A stretch of 54,607 nucleotides of DNA from Burkholderiales bacterium (lineage in GTDB: Bacteria > Pseudomonadota > Gammaproteobacteria > Burkholderiales > Burkholderiaceae_C): positions 1-54,607 of the forward strand of contig JAFLDH010000008.1 of NCBI GenBank assembly GCA_017302505.1, given 5' to 3'. A program made the position numbers and the translations under genes. The stretch's first letter is position 1. Each line of letters opens with the position of its first letter. Of the stretch, positions 8,933 through 16,937 are shown piece after piece. Below the pieces are notes generated by a model. It ran no database searches. It worked only from the letters and a program-made list of their open reading frames with translations, and had not been told where the DNA came from.

Positions 8933-9736
8933 ATGACCTCAACCCGACTCGCCGTCATCGACACCGGCCAGGTGAACGAGCGCATTCTGAACAAGGACGA
9001 GTACCGGGCGGACTTTCGCAAGGTCGAAGGCGCCTCGCTGAAGCGGACCACGCACCTCTCCAGCCCGCATGCCAAACGCATGTTCGCGCGCTGCTTCTAC
9101 AGCTTCCAGGCGTCGATGTACTTCATCAGCCAGCTCGGCCGTGCCAAGCTCGATCACGAGGTGGTGGAACGCATCGAGCAGAACATCCGCGAGGCGCTGG
9201 ACGCGGCGACGGATGAGATCAACAGAGCCATCGACCAGGCCGAGGCGCTGCTCAAGCACCACAACATCGAGACGCTGGCGTCCTACGACACGGTGCCTCT
9301 GCAGGAAGAAATCGGCATCACTTCCTCGTTCGGCCGGCGCTACTTCGACCTGATGCACAAGCTCGACATCATCATGCCGATGATGGAGACGCTGGCCATC
9401 GAGGAGATCATCAGTGAACGCGAGCTCGAGACGCGCCGGTCCCTGTACAAGCGGGTCGTGCTGAGCATCTCGACCAAGGCGCGCAACCTCTGGATGGGCG
9501 TGCGTCGCCGCATGAACGAACGTGACGCGAGGCTGGCAGCGGAAGCTGCCAAGCCGCGGCCGCCGGCCCCACGACCAGCGCCCTCGACCAACCCCGACCA
9601 GGACGGGCCCCTCGCGGGCGAAGCTGCAGCCGATCAGCGCGTCGATGAACCCCCTCCAGTTTCGGGTGAGCAGACGGCAACGCCGATTCCGCAAGCCGCG
9701 GGTCAGGAGACCGAGTCGATGGCCGCCGGCGCTTAG
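8933..9736 (+). CDS. DUF1845 / AcaB-like protein of conjugative elements
   Basis: 267 residues from the ATG at 8933 (GGAG site). The pattern of the first 190 residues matches DUF1845/AcaB proteins carried by ICEs and IncA/C-type plasmids: a start like VIDTGQVNERILNKDEYR, a helical middle with RIEQNIREALDAATDEI, TVPLQEEI and LAIEEIISERELETRR. The last 70 residues are proline- and alanine-rich and probably disordered. The exact activity is unknown. It is transcribed away from the minus-strand array and converges, with a few bases of overlap, on the small gene at 9733-10011. Confidence 0.75.
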   Translation: MTSTRLAVIDTGQVNERILNKDEYRADFRKVEGASLKRTTHLSSPHAKRMFARCFYSFQASMYFISQLGRAKLDHEVVERIEQNIREALDAATDEINRAIDQAEALLKHHNIETLASYDTVPLQEEIGITSSFGRRYFDLMHKLDIIMPMMETLAIEEIISERELETRRSLYKRVVLSISTKARNLWMGVRRRMNERDARLAAEAAKPRPPAPRPAPSTNPDQDGPLAGEAAADQRVDEPPPVSGEQTATPIPQAAGQETESMAAGA

Positions 9737-10011
9737 CTGCCGAGGCCGAGCCGACCGACGATCCAGCGGCGAAGCGCGGCGCTGCCCTCCGCGTCGGCCA
9801 CCAGTTCCTTCGGCGTTCTGCCTGCCAGCTCTGCGATGGGCAGCGACACCCAAACCGAATAGCCGAGCGCAGCCGGGACGATCTGCTCCGGCGCTTCCTC
9901 CATGCCGAGTTCCAGCAGCAACCTGCGGACGTGGGCGATGGCCATCAGGTCGGCGGGCATGGGCTCGTGCGGCAGGATCCAGTGCCAGCCGCGGTCAGTC
10001 CGGGCGCTCAC
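9733..10011 (-). CDS. Small protein coupled to the tyrosine recombinase
   Basis: 92 residues from a GTG at 10011, overlapping the end of the recombinase gene by 17 nt, so it is probably co-translated. The C-terminus (LAGRTPKELVADAEGSAALRRWIVG) loosely recalls the MbcA/ParS/Xre antitoxin-type toxin-binding region, but the match is weak. A later ATG at 9960 is possible. It may be an accessory factor for recombination; function unknown. Confidence 0.5.
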   Translation of the reverse strand: MSARTDRGWHWILPHEPMPADLMAIAHVRRLLLELGMEEAPEQIVPAALGYSVWVSLPIAELAGRTPKELVADAEGSAALRRWIVGRLGLGS

Positions 10012-11068
10012 TCGAGTAGTCGACGCGCCGGTAGCGGTCCATCACCCGCATCTCGACCACCCCGAGCCACTTGGCCACCAGGTCCGGTGACTTGCCGCGG
10101 CGCAGCTGGCGCAGCGCGAAGGTGTGGCGCAGGCGGTAGGCACCGCCCTCGACCAGGCTCTTGTCGATGCCGGAGGCTTCGAGGACCGCCTTCACCGCGT
10201 CGTAGTGGGTCACCTTGCCCCATGGCTTGCCAGTACGCGTCGCGGGAAACAGGAAGTCGCCAGCGAGCTTCTGTTCCTTGCGCACCTGCAGCCAGTAGGC
10301 CAGCACGCGGCCTGCCCACTTGATCACCGGTGCTTCACGTTCCGGGCTGTCGCCGTAGGCGGGCACGTGGACGGTGCCCGGCACGCCTTTCTCTTCGCCC
10401 GTGCGCAGCACGGGGGATGTCAGGCGAAGCATGCGGACGTCCGCGGGGGTCAGCCCGGAGCCCAGGTGCAGCGCGACGGCAGTGCGATTGCGCAGTTCCT
10501 GCCACGTGATGTCGGCGCCGCGACGGCCCGAACGGGGCAGCCCAGCGGAGAGGTAGTTGACGAGGATGCGGGCCTCGGCAGGGGCCAGGTAGTCGGGCAG
10601 TGCGTCGCGCCGATTGGCGTTGGCATAGAGCCAATCCTCACGGGATTGCAGCAGGGTGGCTGCCGCCCGGTTCGGGGCGGCAGCCCCGGTGGCCACTGCG
10701 CGGATCTCCAGCACGCTGTCGATGAGCTTCAGTAGGCGCCATGCGTGCCGCGGCGTGAACTTCCCGGCCTCCTTGAGCCGGCTGGGCTTTGCACGAGACG
10801 CGTTGGCGGGTTCGAGCCGGCTGTTGATGAACGCGCCGAGGTCCGCTTCGGAGATGCCATCCAGGCCGATCACGGGTGACTGACTCAGGCACCACTCGGC
10901 GAAAGCCTGCCACAGCACCGTGTACGCGCGGATGGAGGACGTCAATGTGATCTTGCGCGAGGCTGCCGTGCGCTGGTGATCGAGCCATTGATCGAAGGCC
11001 TCCTGGTACGCCCGCACCTGGTCAGCCGGGTCGGCGTCGTCGAACAGGTCAAGGTTCTGGGTGGCCAT
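9995..11068 (-). CDS. Tyrosine recombinase/phage-integrase family protein with altered active site
   Basis: 357 residues from the ATG at 11068. Residues about 25-95 look like a SAM-like core-binding domain and about 155-350 like the catalytic domain. Visible: LRHTF with the second Arg (about 314), the LG turn (about 335) and a C-terminal Tyr nucleophile candidate in DRYRR (about 346). The usual first Arg of the GLR box is replaced by Thr (GSGLTPADV, about 207), and the His of HxLR is replaced by Tyr (YRLR). It may therefore be inactive, need a partner, or use a neighbouring Arg (VRML). It is the only integrase-like gene in the accessory block. Confidence 0.8.
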   Translation of the reverse strand: MATQNLDLFDDADPADQVRAYQEAFDQWLDHQRTAASRKITLTSSIRAYTVLWQAFAEWCLSQSPVIGLDGISEADLGAFINSRLEPANASRAKPSRLKEAGKFTPRHAWRLLKLIDSVLEIRAVATGAAAPNRAAATLLQSREDWLYANANRRDALPDYLAPAEARILVNYLSAGLPRSGRRGADITWQELRNRTAVALHLGSGLTPADVRMLRLTSPVLRTGEEKGVPGTVHVPAYGDSPEREAPVIKWAGRVLAYWLQVRKEQKLAGDFLFPATRTGKPWGKVTHYDAVKAVLEASGIDKSLVEGGAYRLRHTFALRQLRRGKSPDLVAKWLGVVEMRVMDRYRRVDYSSERPD

Positions 11069-11607
11069 GGGCAAGGATCATAAAACCGAACCAACGGCGC
11101 GGGACGTTGCTTCGCCAGCATTCCTGCCTTGGCCACTTCGCCGGCCCCAAAGACGCAAGCCAGGAGAGGGGGCGAGCGGCGGCGCCGTTGGTTCGGATTT
11201 GGGCGCCCGGTATCCGGCAGTGCACGCGACGGAGCACCACCCGTCAGGCCCTCCTGCCGGTGCACCGCGACGTGGGCCCCCAATGGTGGGTACCCATCAA
11301 CTCGCTCGTTGGGGCGATCGGTGAATTCGCCGACCGGCGGGAAGATTGGTTGCAGCGCGCCCGTGGTCGCGCCGCGCTACAGACGATTTGCAGGGCCTGT
11401 TTCGATCGGTCGGGCCGCATTGCAGAAGGAACGTGGAAACTCTGCGTTCACCTCAGTGCGGTTGGATGCAGGTTGAGACGGTCTGCGTACCTCTTGCAGG
11501 CGGGCTTGACGGCGCGCAGACGCCGAGCACCCTGGGGCATGGACAACAGAACCAGTCGACGAACCGTTGGAGCGGGCAGACGGACCAATCTCAGGACGAA
11601 AAACGAC
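11069..11607. other. 539-bp intergenic region between recombinase and hybrid kinase
   Basis: Divergent promoter region. Open frames continue upstream of the kinase start, but the residues there are Arg/Pro/Gly-rich, match nothing and have no ribosome site, so I call no gene. No clear repeats, attachment site or terminator were seen. Confidence 0.5.
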
Positions 11608-13494
11608 ATGAGTGAGCAGGGCAGGGCCGCGGAGGGACCGCAGGTCGAAGTCGCGGGCAAGGCTGCTGGCGGGGACTACTCGCCCGACGCCGGTGAGACT
11701 GCGCGCGCGATGACTGCCAACGCCGTCGTCTCGGCTGTGGCCAACGTGCCGCTGCTGCTGGCCGCGGTCGCGCTGGTCGTGTACATGGCGTTCGAGGCCG
11801 GGCTGAGCGTGCCGGGAACGATCTTCGGCGCATTCGGGCTCGCGGCATCGGGCTGGCGCTGGTCGATGAGCAAGCGCTACCGCTGGCGCGAACCCTTTGA
11901 CGAGGCAATGGCGCGGGCAGCGCGACGCGAGGTCGAGCTCAACGCCGGCCTGTCCGGTCTCATGTGGGGCTACGGTGCCCTGGCCATCTACCCGCACCTC
12001 AAAGAGGTCGCGCAGATCGCCTACCCGATGCTGCTGGCTGGATCGGCCGGCGTGGCGGCCCTGTATGCCCCGTTGGCAGGGCGTGCCTACCTCTACATGA
12101 TCGTGCCGCAGGTGGCGTCGCTGGTCATCGCCCATCTGGCCTTCGACGGCCTGCGCTCGATCGGACTGGCCGCCATCGTGGCCGGGTTCGGCTTCACGAT
12201 GCACCGGTCCGCGCAGTTGTCGAAGGCAGCGGGCGAACGGCTCGCGAGAGCCCTGCTCGAACGCGATCGCCTGAGGGCTGACCACGCGCGCCTCGCAGAG
12301 CTGGAACTCACCGAAGCCAAGCTGGCGGCCGAGTCGGCCCGCAACGAAGCGGCGGCCACACGGGACCTGTTCATCGCCAAGGTCTCGCACGAGTTCCGCA
12401 CGCCCCTGCAGACGATCGTCGCCCTGGCCGACCTGCTCGCGCTCAAGACCGCTGACGAGAGGTCCAAAGGCCTTCAGGAGCCGGTCCAGCGGCTGTCACG
12501 AGCGGCCGACCAACTGATGCACCAGGCCAATGACCTGGCCGCCTTCGTGCGGGCCAATCAGGCCGCAGGCTACGAGATCCGTGAACGCCCGGTGCGGCTG
12601 GACGAAGTGGTGGCTGCGTCGATCACCGAACTCCGGGAGTTGGCCAACCGCAAGGGGGTCGACGTGCGCGTCACCGTCCCGGCCATCTCGCTGCTTGCCG
12701 ACGACATGCGCCTGCAGCAGATCATCGGGAACCTGGTGAGCAACGCGGTCAAGTACACGAGCCATGGCCACATCGAGATCCACGCGGACGTGGATGGCGA
12801 CGGGCCCCACACCATGACCTTGTGGGTGAGCGACACGGGCAGCGGCATCGCCGAAGAGGTTCTGCCGAATGTCTTCGATCCGTGGTTTCGAGGCACCCGC
12901 GAAGCGCGCGGGCTGGGACTGGGGCTGTCGATCGTGCGGTCCCTCGTCGCCCAGCTCGGCGGGACAGCGGAGATCAAGTCGGAGAAGGGCCACGGCACCA
13001 GGGCCACCGTGCATATCCCGGTGAAGGTGCTGGACCAGCAACCGACGCGACCGCTGGCTGGATCAGCGAGCCTGTCGGGCCTGCACGTCCTCGTTGTCGA
13101 CGATGAAGACTCCGTTCGCAGCGCCGTCGCAGATCTGCTGCGCGCCAAGGGAGCCGAGTGTGTGGAAGCGCCGGGCACCGACGAGGCGCTGCTAGAACTC
13201 GGTTCGAAGGCCTTCGAGGTGGCGCTGGTGGACATCCAGATGCCCGGCGCGGATGGCTACGAGCTGGCACGAAGACTAAGGGCTCGCTCGCCGAAGTGCG
13301 ACACCAGACTGATCGCCATGAGCGCCTTCGGACTGGCCGAGCAGCACGGCCATCTCTTCGACGCCTACGTCGCCAAGCCCTCGAAGGCCGACAAGATGGT
13401 CGGCACGATCATCCAGACCTTGGCGCGCGATCGCACCGCCGCTGCCAATTCGGCCACCACGAGCAACTCGGGCGGCGCCTCCAGCTCCCGGTGA
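11608..13494 (+). CDS. Membrane-bound hybrid sensor histidine kinase with C-terminal receiver
   Basis: 628 residues from the ATG at 11608. Hydrophobic segments between about 38 and 200 suggest five to six membrane helices with no large periplasmic sensor. A coiled linker (about 200-250) leads to a HisKA domain with His261 in KVSHEFRTPL. The HATPase follows: N-box NLVSNAVKY (about 375-383), DTGSGI (409-414) and GLGLGLS (436-442). A receiver ends the protein: Asp498/Asp499, phospho-Asp542 in VDIQMPG and Lys590 in AKPSK. It resembles membrane hybrid kinases of the RpfC type. The separate receiver protein at 278-1171 is a plausible partner. The stimulus is unknown. Confidence 0.92.
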   Translation: MSEQGRAAEGPQVEVAGKAAGGDYSPDAGETARAMTANAVVSAVANVPLLLAAVALVVYMAFEAGLSVPGTIFGAFGLAASGWRWSMSKRYRWREPFDEAMARAARREVELNAGLSGLMWGYGALAIYPHLKEVAQIAYPMLLAGSAGVAALYAPLAGRAYLYMIVPQVASLVIAHLAFDGLRSIGLAAIVAGFGFTMHRSAQLSKAAGERLARALLERDRLRADHARLAELELTEAKLAAESARNEAAATRDLFIAKVSHEFRTPLQTIVALADLLALKTADERSKGLQEPVQRLSRAADQLMHQANDLAAFVRANQAAGYEIRERPVRLDEVVAASITELRELANRKGVDVRVTVPAISLLADDMRLQQIIGNLVSNAVKYTSHGHIEIHADVDGDGPHTMTLWVSDTGSGIAEEVLPNVFDPWFRGTREARGLGLGLSIVRSLVAQLGGTAEIKSEKGHGTRATVHIPVKVLDQQPTRPLAGSASLSGLHVLVVDDEDSVRSAVADLLRAKGAECVEAPGTDEALLELGSKAFEVALVDIQMPGADGYELARRLRARSPKCDTRLIAMSAFGLAEQHGHLFDAYVAKPSKADKMVGTIIQTLARDRTAAANSATTSNSGGASSSR

Positions 13495-13539
13495 GTCGGC
13501 GTCGGCGCTGCAGCGCGGAAGGGGGTGCCGTCGAGTGCG

Positions 13540-13815
13540 TCAAACGCCCCTGAAACCTGGCAGCACCTCGTTGACCGACACAGCACGCAGATCGCCGACC
13601 AGGCGCCCCTGGCCGTCGGTGATCACCAAGCCTCTTCGCGCGGCCTCCCGACAAAGCGCTTCCAGCCGCGGGTCCGCAAAGCTTGCGGGCGGATCGTAGG
13701 CCTGCAGTTGCAGGCCAGCGACCGCGAGCAAGCCGTCGGCGCTGGCCTGATCCCGTCCGGAGGGACCACAAAGGCCAGCGAGCGCGGTTCGCAACGGTGA
13801 TGTCCGGGGCTTCAT
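13540..13815 (-). CDS. Hypothetical protein, possible short gene
   Basis: 91 residues if started at the ATG at 13815; a longer frame reaches 13938. The C-terminal half (ADPRLEALCREAARRGLVITDGQGRLVGDLRAVSV is the character, not a known motif) looks coded rather than random. No ribosome site is clear and the family is not recognised. It faces the hybrid kinase gene and may be a small regulator or a decayed remnant. Confidence 0.4.
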   Translation of the reverse strand: MKPRTSPLRTALAGLCGPSGRDQASADGLLAVAGLQLQAYDPPASFADPRLEALCREAARRGLVITDGQGRLVGDLRAVSVNEVLPGFRGV

Positions 13816-13959
13816 GGCGCAGCGGGTGCAGGGCACCCCATCGTGCGGCCGACCACGTGACCGCGCAACTCGAAACCCCGGTCCAACCCCCCGCCGAAAT
13901 CGGGCGCCGAATTCAGATGGCCAGCCGTCCCGACGCACCTGCGGACTCGCCCCTGCGTC

Positions 13960-14262
13960 TCACGGCGTTTGCTGAGCCACGTGCTTGACCCGCAGGATCT
14001 CGACGGTGCGAGAGGTGTCGATCACCCGATAGAAGGCGATGTAGTTGGCGTGCAGCACGAGTTCGCGAACGTCGGCTGGCAGCCCGGGGCGGCCCTCATG
14101 GCCGAGCAGCGGGTGCTGGGCCAGCGGCTGGACCTTCTCGCGCAGCTTCTTGCCGAAGGCGCGCGCTCGGGTAGGACTGTCCTGGGCGATGTAGCGGACG
14201 ATGCTGCGCAGGTCTTCCAGAGCCTTGGGACGCCAGGCGATGCGGTAGTCGGCCCCCGGCAT
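13960..14262 (-). CDS. RelE/ParE family toxin
   Basis: 100 residues with a typical ParE layout: YRIAWRPKALEDLRSIVRYIA helices at the N-terminus, then HPLLGHEGRPGLPADVRELVLHANYIAFYRV strands and a terminal VEILRVKH strand. ParE toxins poison DNA gyrase, while RelE members cleave mRNA; which applies here cannot be told. The ATG overlaps the stop of the preceding gene as ATGA (14262). It is the last gene of a three-gene operon in which the first gene has an antitoxin-like C-terminus. Confidence 0.88.
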   Translation of the reverse strand: MPGADYRIAWRPKALEDLRSIVRYIAQDSPTRARAFGKKLREKVQPLAQHPLLGHEGRPGLPADVRELVLHANYIAFYRVIDTSRTVEILRVKHVAQQTP

Positions 14263-14627
14263 CAGTCCCCGAGCTCCGGCCGCCAGGCCTGCACGATGGC
14301 CTTGAACTCGGCCTCATAGCCCAGGCTGTCGGGGTAGCGGTGAACGCGGCCGATCAGGCCGAACACGGTCGTCATGTCGGCCACGATGGCGGTGTCCAGT
14401 GCCCACAGCGAGGTCAGGTCGAAGGCACCGCAGCTGCCTGTGTTCCACCAGGCCAGCAGAAAGTCCGCAACGACCCGGCTCTGCCCGGAGTCGCGCCTGG
14501 CATGCGCGAGCAGGCGCTCGAGTGCCGCCACTTCCTCGGAGGTGATCGCAGGGGGCGGCGCTTCAGCGGCGGCGGCCAGCATCGCCTGCGCAATGACCTG
14601 ATCGGGTTGGCGCGGCGTCGTGCTCAT
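14262..14627 (-). CDS. DUF7673-like protein in a toxin-antitoxin operon
   Basis: 121 residues from the ATG at 14627, which overlaps the upstream gene stop by 4 nt; its own stop overlaps the toxin ATG by 4 nt. The sequence (VVADFLLAWWNTGSCGAFD, LWALDTAIVADMTTVFGLI, YPDSLGYEAEF) resembles conserved proteins of proteobacterial mobile elements annotated DUF7673, to my recollection. No catalytic motif is obvious. Strict coupling between antitoxin and toxin suggests a third TA component or a chaperone-like modulator; this is inference. Confidence 0.65.
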   Translation of the reverse strand: MSTTPRQPDQVIAQAMLAAAAEAPPPAITSEEVAALERLLAHARRDSGQSRVVADFLLAWWNTGSCGAFDLTSLWALDTAIVADMTTVFGLIGRVHRYPDSLGYEAEFKAIVQAWRPELGD

Positions 14628-15091
14628 GCGCCTTTCCTTCGTGCGGAGCCGGCACGCTGGAGCTCGATCGCATCGATTTCGGCATCCATGGCCGCCATGG
14701 CCTCGTCGTGCGGGACGCTCGGGCGCGGATCGTCGAGCGATTCCTGGATCTCGGCGGCGAGCCACCGGTTGTGCGCCGCAGCCTGGTGGGCCGTGCGCAT
14801 CGCTTCGGCCTGGCTGGAGCGGCTGCGGCTCATGTCCTTTTCGTCGGGGTTCCAGTCGGTGGCGTCGAGCTGCGCCACGGCGATGCCAACCTCGCGCAGC
14901 AGGATCATGGCCGAAGCCGGGTTGCCGAAGCGGCGCGGCTCGGTGCTGCGGGCCTTGGCCAGGACGGCGTCCTGGCCGCTTCGGGTGGCGATGCGCAGCA
15001 TGAAGGCGCCGCCCTGGCCCTTGAGCGTGACGCCGGCGACGCCGCCGGCGGCCGCGGTGGCGCGCAGTTGTTCCAAGGTCATGCTGTGCAT
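14624..15091 (-). CDS. Antitoxin-like protein, first gene of the TA operon
   Basis: 155 residues from the ATG at 15091. The C-terminal 60 residues (W-x-AEIQ-x-SLDDPRPSVPHDEAMAAMDAEI) have the acidic helix pattern of ParE/RelE antitoxin toxin-binding arms. The N-terminal 90 residues are a separate small domain (MTLEQLRATAAAGGVAGVTLK ...) that may bind DNA. An antitoxin longer than the usual 80 residues fits a three-component operon. A promoter probably lies in 15092-15270. Confidence 0.65.
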   Translation of the reverse strand: MHSMTLEQLRATAAAGGVAGVTLKGQGGAFMLRIATRSGQDAVLAKARSTEPRRFGNPASAMILLREVGIAVAQLDATDWNPDEKDMSRSRSSQAEAMRTAHQAAAHNRWLAAEIQESLDDPRPSVPHDEAMAAMDAEIDAIELQRAGSARRKGA

Positions 15092-15269
15092 AGGATCCAC
15101 CGCATCAGAGATGGAATCATTGTGCACGGTTGACAGAAGTCGTGCAACGACCGCCGGCCCAAGCACGAGATTCGATGAGAGTCCGGAAGCACCGCGCCAC
15201 AAGGGCGACAAGGTCCCAGCAAAGCCAGCGCTGGCGGGAGCAGCGCTCATCTCGTATGCTTCTGCCGCG

Positions 15270-15300
15270 ATTGTCGCCCAAACCGCTAATGCGCGACAAT
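15270..15300 (-). repeat. Inverted repeat ATTGTCGC-N15-GCGACAAT
   Basis: Perfect 8-bp arms at 15270-15277 and 15293-15300 between the antitoxin gene and the end of the helicase-partner gene. The inner arm and spacer (minus strand GTCGCGCATTAGCGG) resemble the motif at 72-90 in inverted orientation. It may be an operator of the TA operon, 180 bp upstream of its start, or a mobile-element end. TGTCAACTTGAGCGG at 15309-15323 next to it looks a little like an IS21-family terminus, but no transposase is nearby. Confidence 0.4.
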
Positions 15301-15368
15301 AATGTTTATGTCAACTTGAGCGGATTTCAGCTGTCGAATCCGGTCGCGACGCCGCGCTTCGGCGCCAG

Positions 15369-16937
15369 TCAGCCGACCGCGTCATGTGGCAGGGTCGCAA
15401 AGTGGTCAAGGAAGGCGAAGTCGCTCACGACCGCGTCACCAAACCAGAACCTGCGCTCGTCGGGCGTGCTGCCGTTCCCTCGACCAGAGCCGTAGAGCGA
15501 TGACGCCAACACTGCCCGGGCAAACTCAGCCATCTTCCGCAGCTTGGCATCGGACTGGGTTACAAACCCCAGTGGCACGTTGTATCGATCGGCGCTGGGA
15601 ACCGCCCACTGATACGCCGCTGCGCCGAAGATGCCGGGGACCAGCAAGACCTCGATGCACTCTTGCGCGGGCTGGTAGGGACCAAGAAGCACTCGGCTGA
15701 AACCTGCATCGAGCAGATGGCGCGCACGCTTGACCAGGCGATCTCGGTTCTCATCCTGCCGGCATGGCGCAACGGCAACAATGTCCAGTTCTGAGCCCAT
15801 GCCCTCCTTGAGCGCGGCACGGATGCCGTTGATGAGGTCACGAACAAGGCTCGTACGTCCCCACAGATCGGAATCCGGAATCACCCAAAAGATGGCGGCT
15901 GGAAGTTCGGGATGCGCCGTCCTCTTGGGAGCAGAGAGCGATTTGCGCAACACATCGAGAAGACGCGACTGGCATTTGGGCATGTAGAGCGCACCCAGGA
16001 GAGCCTTGCTCTTGCCTGCGTCATAGACCTCGCCGTTCGCCTGTCCATGCACGTCTCGCACGTACCGTGCAAAGTCGAGTGTCGGATCCTTTCGCAACCC
16101 TATCCGCCCGTCAGGCTTGACCACGGTGGTCTTCTCACCACTGGTGGACGGAGTCAGCAGATAACGCGCCAGCAATTCATCGTCGAATCGCTCAATGAAG
16201 GCGCGCAGGTGGTCGGCTCGAATCGAGAGGGCGGCGATCCGATCGGCAGTCAGCGTTCTCACCTGAGAGCGCAGCGACTCCGGCAAGAGTTCGAGCTGTG
16301 CATCAATCTCGAACTCAACATTGCCCTCGACGTCGACTTCGAAGTGCACGGGAAGCGGGACGCTGAACGGGCGACCGGCGCGGATCTCATCCACCTTGTA
16401 GCAAGCGTAGGCGCGTCGGGAGACCTCTTCCAGTTCGAAGCGCTCGATGTCGAGGAAGTGCTTGTGAAACGCCGCCTCTGCGCGGTCGATCGTCTTACCT
16501 TCCATGGGATCGTCCGAGTTCCACTTCAGTTCCAGGGCGTTGTCCCAATAGCTGCTCGACAATGCCTTTGGCAGCGGTGTGAAGCTCAGCAACTCGAAGA
16601 CGGGACGGCTCTGCCGCTCAGCGATCTTCGTGAACCGCGGCAACCCGTCAGACGATGCCGCGAAACGCGATTCGGCATACGACGTCAATGAAATTCGGCC
16701 GTTGGCCTCGCCGACGAGGCCTTCTTCCCTCAAGAGTTCAAGCAGATCCCGCAACTCACTTGGGGAGAGGCCAAAGTACTCTCGCAGCGCGCCGACCTCC
16801 AATGGACCGCTCAGATGCAGCAAGCGCACCGCAAAGTCCGTCATGACAGGAACCTGGCGATCGATGGAGACATGGCAGCGAACGTTGAAGAGTTGCGCCG
16901 GAATGGCCACTGCGACAGTATTGAAACGCTCACGCAT
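15369..16937 (-). CDS. Winged-helix protein of unknown function, partner of the NERD-kinase-helicase
   Basis: 522 residues from the ATG at 16937, which overlaps the 3' end of the helicase gene by 8 nt and has GGAG eight bases upstream. Residues about 32-95 form a likely winged helix (GPLEVGALREYFGLSPSEL, then LLREEGLVGEANGRISLT). The remaining 400 residues include an all-alpha middle and a Rossmann-like alternating C-terminal region (about 330-480: AAIFWVIPDS, LDIVAVAPCR, RVLLGPYQP, VLLVPGIFG). No HKD phospholipase, Walker or nuclease motif was found. Tight coupling implies that it works with the helicase, perhaps as its DNA-sensing or regulatory subunit. Family not recognised. Confidence 0.8.
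   Translation of the reverse strand: MRERFNTVAVAIPAQLFNVRCHVSIDRQVPVMTDFAVRLLHLSGPLEVGALREYFGLSPSELRDLLELLREEGLVGEANGRISLTSYAESRFAASSDGLPRFTKIAERQSRPVFELLSFTPLPKALSSSYWDNALELKWNSDDPMEGKTIDRAEAAFHKHFLDIERFELEEVSRRAYACYKVDEIRAGRPFSVPLPVHFEVDVEGNVEFEIDAQLELLPESLRSQVRTLTADRIAALSIRADHLRAFIERFDDELLARYLLTPSTSGEKTTVVKPDGRIGLRKDPTLDFARYVRDVHGQANGEVYDAGKSKALLGALYMPKCQSRLLDVLRKSLSAPKRTAHPELPAAIFWVIPDSDLWGRTSLVRDLINGIRAALKEGMGSELDIVAVAPCRQDENRDRLVKRARHLLDAGFSRVLLGPYQPAQECIEVLLVPGIFGAAAYQWAVPSADRYNVPLGFVTQSDAKLRKMAEFARAVLASSLYGSGRGNGSTPDERRFWFGDAVVSDFAFLDHFATLPHDAVG

Noticed and set aside
15309-15323. TGTCAACTTGAGCGG as an IS21-family terminus
   Set aside because: Resembles such ends only from memory; no istA/istB gene or second end is present.
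15369-16937. Phospholipase D-type effector in the helicase partner
   Set aside because: No HxKxxxxD motif is present, so a nuclease assignment by analogy with other helicase systems is unsupported.
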